64,000 bases of DNA from Plazaster borealis (lineage: Eukaryota > Echinodermata > Asteroidea > Forcipulatida > Labidiasteridae): contig CM037472.1 of the NCBI GenBank assembly GCA_021014325.1, positions 1,054,001 through 1,118,000 of the forward strand, in the 5' to 3' direction. This document shows positions 38,828-50,655 of this stretch, piece by piece. How positions within the stretch are numbered: position 1 is the stretch's first letter; every line of letters starts with the position of its first letter. Position numbers and translations under genes: made by a program. Below the pieces are notes generated by a model. The model did no database searches, was not told the DNA's origin, and saw only the letters and a program-made list of their open reading frames with translations.

Positions 38828-39065
38828 CACTCTAAAATCTCCCGGGTCTGACCCTGGATTCCGGAACCCTAGAGGCCTGACCTTTTTCTGGGTCAGGCTG
38901 ACCCCGAAAATGGTCCAAAACTTGTATTTTGACTCGGATTTTGCGTCAGTTTGACCCATCTCTGGGTCATTATGACAAAGATTCCGGGTCATACTGACCC
39001 ATAAATGGGTCAGGTCCCAGGGGACTCGGATCCAGGTCAATTCTGACCCGGGTGTTTATAGAGTG
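38828..39065. mobile_element. CACTCTAAAA MITE (family C), TA-flanked
   Basis: Starts CACTCTAAAATCTCCCGGGT and ends CCCGGGTGTTTATAGAGTG, with TA on each side. It adjoins the right end of the telomere-repeat fold-back element. Confidence 0.8.
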
Positions 39066-40401
39066 TAGAAGTAATTTCAACGCAAAGGTAAACAGAACAT
39101 CCACAAACTGCAACACACACAAACAAGCATATAACATCCACAAACAGCATTACAATAACAGTGGTAAAACAGTGCAGAAACAATCATGTATCCACTCCGC
39201 CCAAAGGCGGCACTTCAGCTTATGACTTCGAGCCAAAAGCCTGCATTCTTCATCAACAATCATTCACAATCATTCACAAGTATGACAGGGTCCACGAAAA
39301 GGAATATTTTTAATAAGCTTCGAGACTAAATCTGTAGGTTGCAGTTATTGTCTCAATAATTAGTAAACTAATATTATTTAATCCATATCATACAAATAAT
39401 GACGTCATAGTGTGGTTATATCACGCTGGAAAGGTCGCAATGTTTACTCATGCCAAAAGGGTATCTATGGAAACAAGATTTTTTGCCGTTGGTGTGGTGA
39501 TGCAACCAATTGGATAGCTCTTATCAAAATATTTGATAAATCTGTCTCTTTTCGGTCCTCACGAAGCCATATTTGTTCTAGGGAAACCGCGTGAGCGCAC
39601 GTACGTGCTGAGCACGCTAATGCGAGTGTTCGGTCTCAAATCATGCCCAGGAATGAACGCAGCATGTTTGCCATTCTATTGTATATTGTTTTATCCACAA
39701 AATGTTTCAGATTCTATGGAAGTGGCCTTGTGTGGATTATAAGGTAGTTGTTGGAATCGTTATAACAAATATGAAACAGTTAAGAAATTATTCCCTATCA
39801 CCCATGGTCAGTTGTAATTTAGAGTTTGTTAGCAAGACAAGATCACGATTGTGTATTATTGATGAGAAGTTGTAACTCTACTTGGGATACCAAACTACTA
39901 AGGTCAAACTGTGATGAATAAAAATATACACAAATTAGTCCTAGTCTTTGTTATTATATGCAAGCCACCATTTCGATCTTTGCTCAATGATTAGAACCTG
40001 GCCAGGTATGGTTCTGCATGCACAGCAGACCGTTGTGCAAATCTTGTTCTAGACTGTTCTATAGCCCCATCGAAGGCTAATGGGTTTTTTTGACGTAATT
40101 TTCGACCTGCCGTAACATGTAAGGACGAAGCTCGATTATGTTAAACACGCTAAAGCCATAATTTTTCACAGAGACATGCTCATAAACAAGTCTCTTATTT
40201 ACTCTAATAATTGTTATCATAGTTATTTATAACCGGAATAATATTTCTACAATTTCAACAAGACTTGGCAAAAACTTAATTTTAAAGAAATTGTCACCCA
40301 AGAGGAATAAACATAAACTCAAATATGTGCATAAGGAAAAGGATTCTAAAGTCATTCCCGTGCCTTATATATAGCACTATTCTTTGTCACGAGTCGTCGT
40401 C
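39066..40401. other. No gene seen
   Basis: No repeat or exon recognised. Confidence 0.55.
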
Positions 40402-40584
40402 ATTTGGTGCTCGGTATGGGGCATGGTGTACCCCTATTGTGTCTTAATTGTGTACTTGGAATCTCAGGAATTCTTTAGAAGATTTTAGGGGGAGGGTACT
40501 TCTGTACAAGAGGAAAATAGTGTGTGTGGTTAAAGTATAGGACTTTTTTTTTGACACCCTCTGCCCCATATCGGGCATGGTATA
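40402..40584 (+). mobile_element. Family-B element
   Basis: TTTGGTGCTCGGTATGGGGC at the left and CTGCCCCATATCGGGCATGG at the right. Between this copy and the PAS exon lies a family-A MITE. Confidence 0.75.
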
Positions 40585-40622
40585 AAGTCATTGTATCGAA
40601 TTTTGAACAACCACTTGACTGC

Positions 40623-40953
40623 TTAAAGGCAATTGTCAAAGACCAGCGTTCTCACTTGGTGTATCTCAACATATGCATAAAATAACAAACCTGTGTGAAA
40701 GAAAGAATAGAAAGAATAGTGAAAGAAAAAACACAATGCTTTCAGATGCCTGAAAAAGGCTTCAGGCCTGAAGTCTTTTTCAGATTAAAACATTTTAGTG
40801 AGAAATTACATCTTTCTCAAAACTACGTTACTTCAGAGGGAGTCGTTTCTCACAATGTTTTATACTATCAACAGCTCTCCGTTGCTCGTTACCAAGTAAG
40901 TTGGTATGCTAATTATATTTTGAGTAATTACCAAACGTGTCCATTGCCTTTAA
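40623..40953 (+). mobile_element. Family-A MITE, variant with GGCTTCAGGCCTGAAG centre
   Basis: The left arm is shortened (TTAAAGGCAATTGTCAAAGA). The centre CTGAAAAAGGCTTCAGGCCT is palindromic with the following GAAGTCTTTTTCAG. It lies about 170 bp upstream of the PAS exon. Confidence 0.8.
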
Positions 40954-41120
40954 GCAACAAATGAATGATCAATTATATTCACCAACATGTAGTTTTTAAA
41001 GTTTTATTAAGGGCAAATCTGTGTCAACCCAGATACTTGAGACGTGTCATACAAAATGGTGGCCAGTGTTTGGCAAAAAAAAGACTAAAAAACCATTCTC
41101 GCTTTGTCTTCAATTTACAG

Positions 41121-41351
41121 ATAGCTACTTCATCCTGGCCAACGCCAGAGTGGTCGGGTACCCAATCGTCTATAGCAACGACGGTTTCTGCAAGATGACT
41201 GGACGTACTAAAGGTGACGTCATGCAGAAAAGCAGCACCTGCAATTTTATGTACGGGGACCTGACTGATAAAGAGACCATCAAGAAAGTGGAGAAAGCGT
41301 TTGAGGATCAGACACCGTTACAAGTGGAGCTGGTCATCTACAAAAGAAACA
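41121..41351 (+). CDS. KCNH1/KCNH5: EAG channel exon: N-terminal PAS domain
   Basis: Acceptor ttcaatttacag lies just before 41121; the donor gtaagc starts at 41352. The exon begins with two bases that complete a split codon and ends with one base (phase 1). It encodes about 77 residues: SYFILANARVVGYPIVYS, NDGFCKMTGRTKGDVMQKSS, TCNFMYGDLTDKETIKKVEK and so on to YKRN. This is the core of the EAG PAS domain; the PIVYSNDGFCK and VMQKSSTC blocks are diagnostic. In this family PAS sits in the cytoplasm, contacts the CNBHD of a neighbouring subunit and tunes gating. The residues before it (PAS-cap, about 25 in EAG proteins) should lie in an upstream exon that I could not find. The substitutions NCGFCKM-type around the helix (MTGRTKGD in place of a typical LSGYHRAE) are modest and leave the fold plausible. 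A family-A MITE ends about 170 bp upstream. Confidence 0.95.
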
Positions 41352-42097
41352 GTAAGCACACCAAATAAACTAACCGAAAATCCAGTTTTTCCTCAACTGT
41401 TAATTAGGTGTGGGTTTTTTCTTTCGGGAAAAAAGAAGCAAATGCGAACTGTGTCAGATTGTTTTCCTTGAGCAGCGACAAAGTGAAAATAAATAATCGA
41501 CTCGGCAAGTAAACATCTATCAAGGCAGAAATCGCCGAAATAAAAAACAAGTTTGAATCTGTTTAGGCGAGCACGGGTTTGTAGAGAGCAAGCAAACAAA
41601 CAACAACGAAGAACAAACAGACATGGGATTCAAATGACCCCAAAAAAAGACATCAATGACGACGATGGCTGAAGACATAAAAAATAATATTTTGTGGAAA
41701 AGTTGAACACAAAAACGATCGATGATTCTGTTTTTGCAATTCGTCAGTTATTTGCTCGTAAATGCACCATAGACCATTCCATTTCACTGTAAAGGCCAAG
41801 TTTTAGTTTATGAAATATAATTTTCAATCCGTACAATAAAAACAGCATGGTTTGACCTTAACACAGTCTATGTGCAGTGCGAATTATAACACTATGCATG
41901 CCGAAATCTATCAGTGGATTTACAATGGGACATCTTCTTTCTGTTTACCTTATTGATTGGAATTGAGTTTATTTCTCTATGAACAAAAATAGTGGCCTGA
42001 CGTTTTGACCATAGCAGAGTCTTTCTCGAAGGATAAATGACAACACAATGTTATCTATTGTTATCACTTCTGGAATAAGACTATTGTTCTTAATTCT

Positions 42098-42473
42098 TTA
42101 AAGGTACTGGATACGTTTGGTAATTGTAAAAGACCAGTATTCTCACTTGGTGTATCCCAACATATGCATAAAATAACAAGCCTTGGTCTCATTTGGTCAT
42201 CGAAGTTGCAAGAAAATAATAAAAGAAAAAACATCCTTGTTGCACAAATTTGTGTGCTTTCAGATGCCTGAAAAAGGCTTCAGGTCTGTGGTCTTTTTCA
42301 GATTCAAATATTTTAGTGAGAAATTACCTCTTTCTCAAAAACAACGTTACTTCAGAAGGAGTCGTTTCTCACAATGTTTTATACTATCAACAGCTCTCCG
42401 TTGCTCGTTACCAAGTAAGTTTTTGTGCTAATATATATTTTGAGTAGTTACCAAAAGTGTCCAGTGCCTTTAA
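42098..42473 (+). mobile_element. Family-A MITE, GGCTTCAGG centre
   Basis: Ends TTAAAGGTACTGGATACG and AAGTGTCCAGTGCCTTTAA. Same centre type as the copy at 40623. Inside the PAS intron of the EAG gene. Confidence 0.8.
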
Positions 42474-43377
42474 AGATAAGTTAACATTTTTTATTATGAA
42501 GAATAAAACTGTCTCAATTTATATGCTTCAATTTACAAGCATTCATTTTTTTACTCTAACCTCTGTCTTCATTTTCAATTTCTGACATGTTAAACAAAAT
42601 GACGCACAATGTAACAATATCCTCGTCGAACCATCCTAAAATCACCCAAAATATAGAAACGAGCACGTCATTTAATCACATGTTGCAAGAATTTCGACAG
42701 TACATTTTCATAATTGTGTTTTAAGATGTATCGGTCGTTGTTATAATTGCCTAGCAGACAAAACCGCCCGTATTCACAACGGAAATGAGTTGCGGGTGTT
42801 TCATAGCGTTTAGCTAGCCAGGTGCACCGACAACAACCACTTTTCCCTACCTCATCACCACCAGTGCATCAGCCTTCTCCTGGATTTACTCCCATAGTGC
42901 GGCTTTTTTTTACAACTGATCAAAAGGATTTATCATAAATAAATCAATTTGAATATTTTATCTAGTGAAAATTTACGGGACAAAGCGAGAGGCTTTGTAG
43001 TCTTAACGAATTGAAATGTTTAATGGTGATCTATTATCTGAGCGCTCGTTCTGAGCCCACTGTAAGACATACATTTTTTAACGAGTTGTTGCCAATTTAC
43101 CATAGGCTAAACTTATTAAAAAACCTTTGCAGCATTTGGTTTCATTTTAATTAGATGTCGCAATACAAATTGAAAGTGTAGGAAAACAGCCTTGATAGTT
43201 AAGTAGAAATAATGGAATGATTTCCAGACTACGGGGGCCACTTTTATTTTATGTTGATATATACCATCTGAATGACAAATTAACGTCATCGCTGATCATG
43301 AATCATTGTCTACGAACACAGGAGAGAATAATCTTTATTCATGAAAATGATAAAAGTACAATGGTGCGAACATTGAC

Positions 43378-43760
43378 TTAAAGGCACTGTACACGTTTGG
43401 TAATTACTATAAAAAAATAGCATAAAAACTTACTTGGTACGAGCAACGGAAAGCTGTTGATGGTATAAAACATTTTGAGAAACGACTCCTTCTGAAGTTA
43501 CGTTAGTTTAAGTGAAAACATGTAATTTCTCACTGAAATATTTGAATATGAAAAAAACTTCTGGCAAGAAGTCTTTTTCAGGCATCTGAAAGCACACAAA
43601 TTTGTGCAACAATGGTGTTTTTTCTTTCATTATTTTCTTGCAACTTCGATGACCAATTGAGCCCATATTTTCACAGGCTTGTTATTTTATGCATATGTTG
43701 GGATACACCAAGTGAGAACATTGGTCTTTGACAATTACCACATGTGTCCAGTGCCTTTAA
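43378..43760 (-). mobile_element. Family-A MITE
   Basis: Ends TTAAAGGCACTGTACACG and GTGTCCAGTGCCTTTAA. The centre (CTTCTGGCAAGAAGTCTTTT) mixes two centre types. Reverse orientation, intronic. Confidence 0.8.
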
Positions 43761-43921
43761 TACAAGAAATGCAAAACCTAACACGAATGATCAATTTGAA
43801 AAGATTACAAATGGAGAAAATATTGCAAATGGAGAAACCTTGATTACTTTTATTCAAATATGAATTCAATTTGAATGTGGTTTACATTTACGGTACGTGC
43901 TTCGTTAAGACTACGGGTTAG

Positions 43922-44280
43922 ATTAAATGGAAGGTGTACGTTTGGTAATCACTCTTAAAATTAATGGCAATAAAAACCCACTTGGTTAGAAGTACAGCAG
44001 CTTTCGATCCTATAAAGCATTTTGAGAATCATTTCACTTTGAAGTAATGTGGTTATAGAAAAAGATATCAGGTTTTATCCCCAAAAATTTTACTCTGAGA
44101 AACGTTATACTGACAGTAACGTTTCTCAGATTGTGTATTCCAATACGGATTATTCTTCCTGTGTGGCAAACTGCTCTGGATTTTCAGCGATATCTCAAAA
44201 ACGAAACCACCTTTTGAAATGAAATTTTCACAGGTTTGTTTTATTTAATATCTACATTGAAGGATTAAAACAAAAGGTAT
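43922..44280 (+). mobile_element. Family-A2 MITE, decayed ends
   Basis: Carries the AATGGCAATAAAAACCCACT arm and a CTGAGAAACGTTATACTGAC centre pairing with AGTAACGTTTCTCAG. The terminal repeats are degraded. Confidence 0.7.
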
Positions 44281-44476
44281 ACTTTCCCCTATATAGGCCA
44301 GCTTACATTGTTCATGGAGCTGCATGGTGATGTAACGAACGTTGCGGGCGCTCTGTTCACTGCCTGCATCGAATTATTATACTCTGCGCATTATACAATG
44401 TTCAATTTGAATTTCTACGTGTTTAGTCTAGTAGACTATGCCAATGGCATTATTTCAATATGATTAAGTATCTTCA

Positions 44477-44830
44477 TTTGGTGCTCGATATGGGGCATGG
44501 TGCTCTCACTTTCTGTACCTTATTGAGAACAAGGACAAAACAAAAAAGGGAAAATAAAAGGAAATTCTAAAGACCGGGGTGCTCCACAAAGAAATTTGTG
44601 TACAAAGTCTATGGGAAACTGTTAAGTGCAGGGACAAAGGAAAGAACAAAAGAATGCTCCACAAGGATGCATTTTTCAAGATGTGTGTACCCCTTTCTAT
44701 TTTTTCTTCAGTGTGCTTGAAATCTCGGGAATTCTTTAGAGGAATTAGGGGGTACTTCTGTACAAGAGGAAAATAGTGCGTTAAAATATTGGAACATTTG
44801 GGGATACCCTCTGTCCCATATCGGGCTTAT
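44477..44830 (+). mobile_element. Family-B element, long form
   Basis: TTTGGTGCTCGATATGGGGC at the left and CTGTCCCATATCGGGCT at the right, with the roughly 190-bp extra segment shared with 27800-28015. Intronic in EAG. Confidence 0.75.
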
Positions 44831-44945
44831 TACACGTATATTGAGGTATTTCCAACTGTACACTTTCGTTGAAATACACAAATGGTGTACACTCTAATAA
44901 TTACAACGATTTTTACCGCGACGACATCAAACATTACATGACGTT

Positions 44946-45315
44946 TTAAAGGTATCGTACACGTTTGGTAATGACTCAAAACAAATATTAGCATACAAAA
45001 CTTACTTGGTAACAAGCAACGGAGAGCTGTTGATAGTAAAACATTATAGGAAACGACTCCCTCTGAAGTAACGTAGTTTTTTGAGAAAGAGGTCATTTCT
45101 CACTAAAATAGTAAAATCTTCCTGCAAGAAGTTTTTATTCCTATCTGAAAGCACACAAATCTGTACAACAAGGGTGTTTTTTCTTTCATCATTTTCTTGC
45201 AACTTCGATGACCAATTGAGCCAAATTTCAGGCTTGTTATGTTATGCATATGTTGGGATACACCAAGTGAGAACACTGGTCTTTGACAATTACCAAACGT
45301 GTTCAGTGCCTTTAA
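44946..45315 (-). mobile_element. Family-A MITE
   Basis: Ends TTAAAGGTATCGTACACG and GTTCAGTGCCTTTAA, with a CCTGCAAGAAG centre. Intronic, reverse orientation. Confidence 0.8.
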
Positions 45316-45936
45316 CCGACAGTGACATCGGCATAATGACAACTAACGCGAGAACCCGTGGCATGACTTTGCAAACTTCACCAGGCTGTGACGTAGGGCG
45401 CGTATCAGTTGACACACTTGCGGCATCTTGCTCAATAATATTATACTTCAGCGTTTCCGTTTACCATAATTATTTCTTTGCAGAGCTGAAAAAAAAATGT
45501 TCTCCGTGCGGTGAGGGTGCCAGTTCTGTATGATTGCAAGATGGCTTATTATAGAATCAATGCTTTCACGTCCCTTGGGTCCTAACTAGACGGGCAATCT
45601 GTGAGAGGGTATACTGATAATAGCAGGGCTGTGCTGCCGTAATCCTACACTGAAATTCCCTTCGGTCCTCTGCAAGATGAGCGCATCGTTACCCCTCGGG
45701 CAGCAACTCCCGAACTTAGGCGTCAAACAGAATATTGATCAAGCAAGTCAAGTTCGTTATGTAAAGACTGCTTTATACACGATATCAAGAAGAATGGAAA
45801 GTTACCAGTTTGAAGGTAAAGCTGGTCAATAGTTGAACTAAGAGATGTTATTTTGTTGACAATCAATCAAGTAGATTGACAAGAGTGGATCAAAGCTGAC
45901 GTAGAATCACATTTCTTATCGTAGGGATTCAAACGG

Positions 45937-46312
45937 TTAAAGGCACTGAACACGTTTGGAATATGTCAAAGACCAGTGTTCACACTTGGTATATCCGAAC
46001 AAATGCATAAAATAACAAGCCTGTGAAAATTTGGGCTCAATTGGTCATCGAAGTTGCAAGAAAATGATGAAAGAAAAAAACACCATTGTTGTACAAATTT
46101 GTGTGCTTTCAGATAGGAATAAAAACTTCTTGCAAGAAGTATTTTGTTATTTTAGTGAGAAATTACCTCTTTCTCAAAAACTACGTTACTTCAGAGGGAG
46201 TCATTTCCTACAATGTTTTATACCATCAACAGCTCTCCGTTGCTCTTTACCAAGTCAGTTTTTATGCTAATATATATTTTAAGTAATTACCAAACGTGTA
46301 CACTGCCTTTAA
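45937..46312 (+). mobile_element. Family-A MITE flanked by a 40+ bp direct duplication
   Basis: Ends TTAAAGGCACTGAACACG and GTGTACACTGCCTTTAA. The flank GCTGACGTAGAATCACATTT at 45896 recurs at 46318 and continues identically apart from one base to GATTCAAACGGTTAA on both sides. Confidence 0.85.
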
Positions 46313-46687
46313 GTATAGCTGACGTAGAATCACATTTGTTATCGTAGGGATTCAAACGGTTAAGTTAAGGAGATTGGACAAGTAAGTTTAGAGACGTTCT
46401 ACGCACGACTCTCTACACTTAATAGTCTAGACTTCAACTCTTCCCCTACCATTGATTTCATCTGTTCATTTATGTCCATTTGATTTACATTTTAAAATGA
46501 CTTTCGTACAACTTGATTGTTTATCTTACAATGTGATTTTGCACTCCTTGTATAAGTATTACTTAACTTTCTCTCATTTCAAAATAAACAAAATCCGACT
46601 GTGTTATAAAGTGTATTTTTAGGTTAAAAAAAAAGTCTTTTCTTATTAAACATTTTGCTGCATATTCTTAACTAACAGTAAATGGGG

Positions 46688-46945
46688 GATCAGGTTGGCT
46701 CAGTGGTTTCTTTCCCTGCCTTTCACCTCTGTGTACCCCGGTTCGAATCCCACCTCAGACCGCAGGCTTGCATGCTGATTTGGTTTTCAGTCCCTACCTG
46801 ATTGCGTGGGTTTTCCCCCGTTGGGATTTTCCTCCCACATCTCAAACTGAGCATTTCTTCTCGTTTCCTATTCGTCCTGTTATTGGCGCTAATTGTGCTG
46901 TTGGATGTGTAATCAAATAAATAAATAAATAAACAAATAAAGTAA
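46688..46945 (+). mobile_element. tRNA-derived SINE (second type), full length
   Basis: A-box TTGGCTCAGTGG, B-box GGTTCGAATCC, body GTTTTCAGTCCCTACCTGAT and TTGGGATTTTCCTCCCACAT, and an AAATAAATAAATAAAT tail. Confidence 0.8.
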
Positions 46946-47699
46946 CGAATCTATATTTTACATACAAATTAGTAAGAAACAATCAACACTTTCCTTCAAA
47001 AGTGTGAGGTCGTACAGTTTAATTTCTTGAAATTCAATGTTGATTTGTACTACAAAGTACCAAACAAACCACAGCTATTATAGTTGGATGTTGATATGAA
47101 AGACTTATCCATCCCGACCTCACAAATTATGACCCCTTAGCACTCCCCCGAAGCAACCGATGTTGCCATGTTGATTCGGAAAATAATTAAAATAAGAGAA
47201 TTTCAACCAAATTTATTAACAAAGATTGTCGGGGGGAATAAATTATTCCTGATAACGAAAAGCAAACACGGCAGACAATGAACGTGCTGCAAAATGAAAA
47301 TGTTGATTCTAATTGTTTAGATCCATATCATATACCTTGGTTTCTATAGCAACCAAAGCAACATATGACGTGTTTACCAGCCTTTTAATTCAATATTACT
47401 TGTAGGCATATGCTTTCATTTAATTCAGGAATGCACATCCGTAAGTGACTGGAAAGGTCAATACATTTACCATTCTTTTCCCCTCCACATCACAATAGCG
47501 TGGTTATTATTTGTCAATATTTTGTTTAACCTGAAAAGTCTTAGGGCAGTATTAGTTTAAGCAGTGGCGTAACCATTTAATTTATTTATTCATTCATTTA
47601 TTTATTGTTATATATATATATATATATGCTACAATTTGTTTCTTACCCTTACACCGATGTGTATTAAGCACTGTATACCTGGCATTTTATCCCCGATGC
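46946..47699. other. Intronic, no coding signal
   Basis: Part of the PAS intron; only the TA microsatellite stands out. Confidence 0.6.
47602..47628. repeat. (TA)n microsatellite
   Basis: About ten TA units following TTATTTATTCATTCATTTAT. Confidence 0.9.
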
Positions 47700-48365
47700 A
47701 AAATTAACAACTATTATACATAAATGGATATGTTTTTGTTTGTGTTTGTTTATGTATCTGACGAAGGTCCGGTTTGGATCGAAAGCTAAGGCCATCTCCC
47801 CTACTAGTTGTATATGTATAGTTACATTATCCCTGATGCAGCTTGCCCTCTAATCCTGTTCTGTCATGCTTCCCGCAATACCCAGAAACCACCATTTCAC
47901 TTTCTCGCGTTGACCATCCTTTTGTCCTCACTACTTTACTCTGATTGGTTCTTAGCCACCCCATTGTTTGTAAATTAATATTAAAAAATGGCTATAAATG
48001 TCCTGCTTTTTTTCTCGACGCCTTCCCGTAATCATTTGCTCCTCTTTTTTCTATAAATGGATATATATAAAATAGGGGAGATGGCCTTAGCTTTCGATCC
48101 AAGCCGGACCTTCACACAAATCCATTTATAGCAAAAAGATGAGCAAAGGGTTATGGGAAGGCATCCAGAAAAAACGGGAAAATTATAGCCAATCAAAATT
48201 ATCAATTTACAAACAATGGGGAGGCTAAGAACCAATCAGAGTAAAGAAGTGAGGACAAATGGTCAATGCGAAAGGGTGGATTACTGGACCATAAAGGTGG
48301 TTATTGCATTCTGGGTAATGCGGGAAGCATGAAAGGACAGTATTAGAGGGCAAGCTTCATCAGGA
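47700..48365. repeat. Inverted pair of a roughly 300-bp element, Penelope-like arrangement
   Basis: GAAGGTCCGG and TTGGATCGAAAGCTAAGGCC followed by ATCTCCCCTA occur forward at 47764 and reverse at 48070-48115. GCTTGCCCTCTAAT, TACTCTGATTGGTTCTTAGCC and CCCCATTGTTTGTAAATT recur in opposite orientation in the two halves. Confidence 0.8.
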
Positions 48366-48487
48366 TATTATGCAAATAACAATAGGAGGCAGGATAAAAT
48401 AACTAGTGAAGAGAGTTTACAGTAAACAACAAGATGACTCTGAGGGAAGGGAGGTATTACGTATAGGCCTATATAATTATATATATA

Positions 48488-48538
48488 TGTTGTTTGTTTG
48501 TTTGTTTGTTTGTTTGTTTGTTTTTTTTTGGGGGGGGG
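48488..48538. repeat. (TTTG)n plus poly-T and poly-G run
   Basis: About eight TTTG units, then T9 and G9. A likely replication-slippage tract. Confidence 0.9.
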
Positions 48539-49674
48539 ACATAATTGGGTGCTATGTATCGAACCATTCATTTTATTTTGTAGGGGCAAGGGGGGGCAAG
48601 GGTTCTGTGCAAGGGGGCCCGCCCCCTGATCCCCTTTGGTAACGCCACTTTTAACATTTTGAATTACAAAATATAAGAAAAAAGTAACTTCGATCTGTTT
48701 CCAATACACAACTGTCACTACAATAAACGTATTACACACTCAAACCATTTAGGATTTTGTTGGATTCCTATATAGTTCGTCTCGTGTTAGGTTTTGGATA
48801 GCACAAGACATCCTTGTTTCGTTCTTAACTTCAAGTCCATAAATAGTAGGCGTGGCAAGCAATTAAATCAACAAATTAGATCATGTTAAAAACTAACATT
48901 GGTTTAATTTCCAAACTCACCAACGTATAATGAAATTAAATCTTTGCAACATCTCGTCCGATGGCTGACAACATGGAAATGTTTGCGTTTCTCATTTCTA
49001 ATTGTTCATGAACCTTAGCGAATATCCGGAATATAGCTATTCTGTACCTCTCCTAGTGGATAGACCATGGATAGACAAACCTATCTGATTGGGTGATACC
49101 ATAGACCACGTCAGCATTGCATAGTAACGGGTCTGTCGCCAACGGAACCATTTGTGTGCTCGCTAAAAATTAATAAATCAAAAGTTACCTGAAAGCCGTT
49201 TGTCGTGTTCTACATTACTGTAAATTGCAAATTTAGCCAACAGTGCACTCTTCACATTTGACAGCCAATCGTTACATCTTCGTTTAACCCACTTATGCCT
49301 TAATACATCGTGCAGCTAGCTAGACCTCAAATTGGCCATTTGACGATTTGGAGATAAAAACAAACATTAGATAATGTGTGTTTTAATAAGGACATTATGT
49401 GTTCAATTCGAATCCGGGAGTGGGAGGTTATTTGTTGTATGTTTCTCTTTTGTTTCCCTTTTGTTTTTCCAAAACGAAGATATCTTGATTACGGTGGATT
49501 TTGATTTTGGTTGAATATTTATCGAAAGTCAGTTATGAACCAAAACATTCTCGTACAAAAATGTAAAGACCCTTTTTTATCAGAATGATGTAATCAGATG
49601 TTTTGGATGTTGACAAATTTTGCACTGGAAGGGTATCAAGTACAATTGGCTATTTACACCATTTTAACGTGAAG
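48539..49674. other. Intronic, no coding signal
   Basis: Part of the PAS intron; AT-rich, no repeat recognised. Confidence 0.6.
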
Positions 49675-50190
49675 TGGCGTGTCGTGGCCGAGCGGATAAG
49701 AACACCGAACTCAAGCTCTGGTGTTTCTGATCAGCAGAGTGTGGGTTCGAATCCCAGTCGTGACACTTGTGTCCTTAAGCAAGACACTTAACCACATGCT
49801 TCGTCCTTCGGATGGGACGTTAAGCCGTAGGTCCCGTGTGTTGTGTAATGCACGTAAAAGAACCCAGTGCACTTATCGAAAAGAGAAGGGGTTCGCCCCG
49901 GTGTTCCTGGTTTGATCGGCAATATTGCGCCACACAGCACCTGTAAAAGTAAACCATTACATGGTGTGAAAGAGAAGAGGTTTCGCCCGGTGTTCCTGGG
50001 TTGAGCGGCAGCATTGCGCCACAGCACCTTGTAAACCATTACATGGTGCTAGACTTGGTCTCATACTTCAAAACGTAGCTCCACAATACCTTGCAGGAAA
50101 ATAATGAACGCTAAAAGCGCCTTGAGCGTCACTGAGTGACGGATATGTGCGCTATATAAGAAGCCACTATTATTATTATTATTATTATGA
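49675..50190 (+). mobile_element. tRNA-Leu-derived SINE, full length with L2-like tail
   Basis: The head GTGTCGTGGCCGAGCGGATA carries the A-box, ACTCAAGCTC gives a CAA-type anticodon region, and GTGGGTTCGAATCCC is the B-box. Body CGTCCTTCGGATGGGACGTT; tail GATATGTGCGCTATATAAGA, then an ATT run. It contains a local tandem duplication of roughly 85 bp (CGCCCGGTGTTCCTGG...CCATTACATGGTG repeated). Intronic in EAG. Confidence 0.85.
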
Positions 50191-50655
50191 GGACTCTATC
50201 TATTGGAAAATGAGTACATCACAAAATTGAATTGGTCATTTCCCTTCCTCAAACAAAAAACTATTCGGATTCGCAATGTGTGGAAATAATCATTCAAAAT
50301 AATAACCCCCTTGTAGTTTATTACTTGAAAATAATCCGTGAATATTTTATAGTGGTTGCACTTTCACATACTTCACTTCATGTTAGTTAACGAGTGTTGA
50401 TCTGTACCGTCCCCAGGGTACCACTTGAGTGGTCAACAGGGTGTAATCTAAAGGTACCACCTCGTTCCCCATGGGTGACACGTAAGTGTTATTGCGATGG
50501 TGATAAGAGCTATGACGCGATGGTCAGGTGTTAGCTGTGGGACTTAGTGTTCCATGCCCAACGGAGCAAGTCCCAGTAACTGCTAAGCCAAAATAAGTAA
50601 CGCGTTTGTAAGTAAAATTACACACAACTCACCATGCTGGTTGAAAATACTTCTT

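Noticed and set aside
45081..45533. 150-residue frame
   Set aside because: The first two thirds are a family-A MITE; the remainder has no known domain.
49675..49765. Possible tRNA-Leu gene
   Set aside because: The tRNA-like head is followed directly by a SINE body, the same body is present at 5462 and 60748, and there is no terminator after the head.
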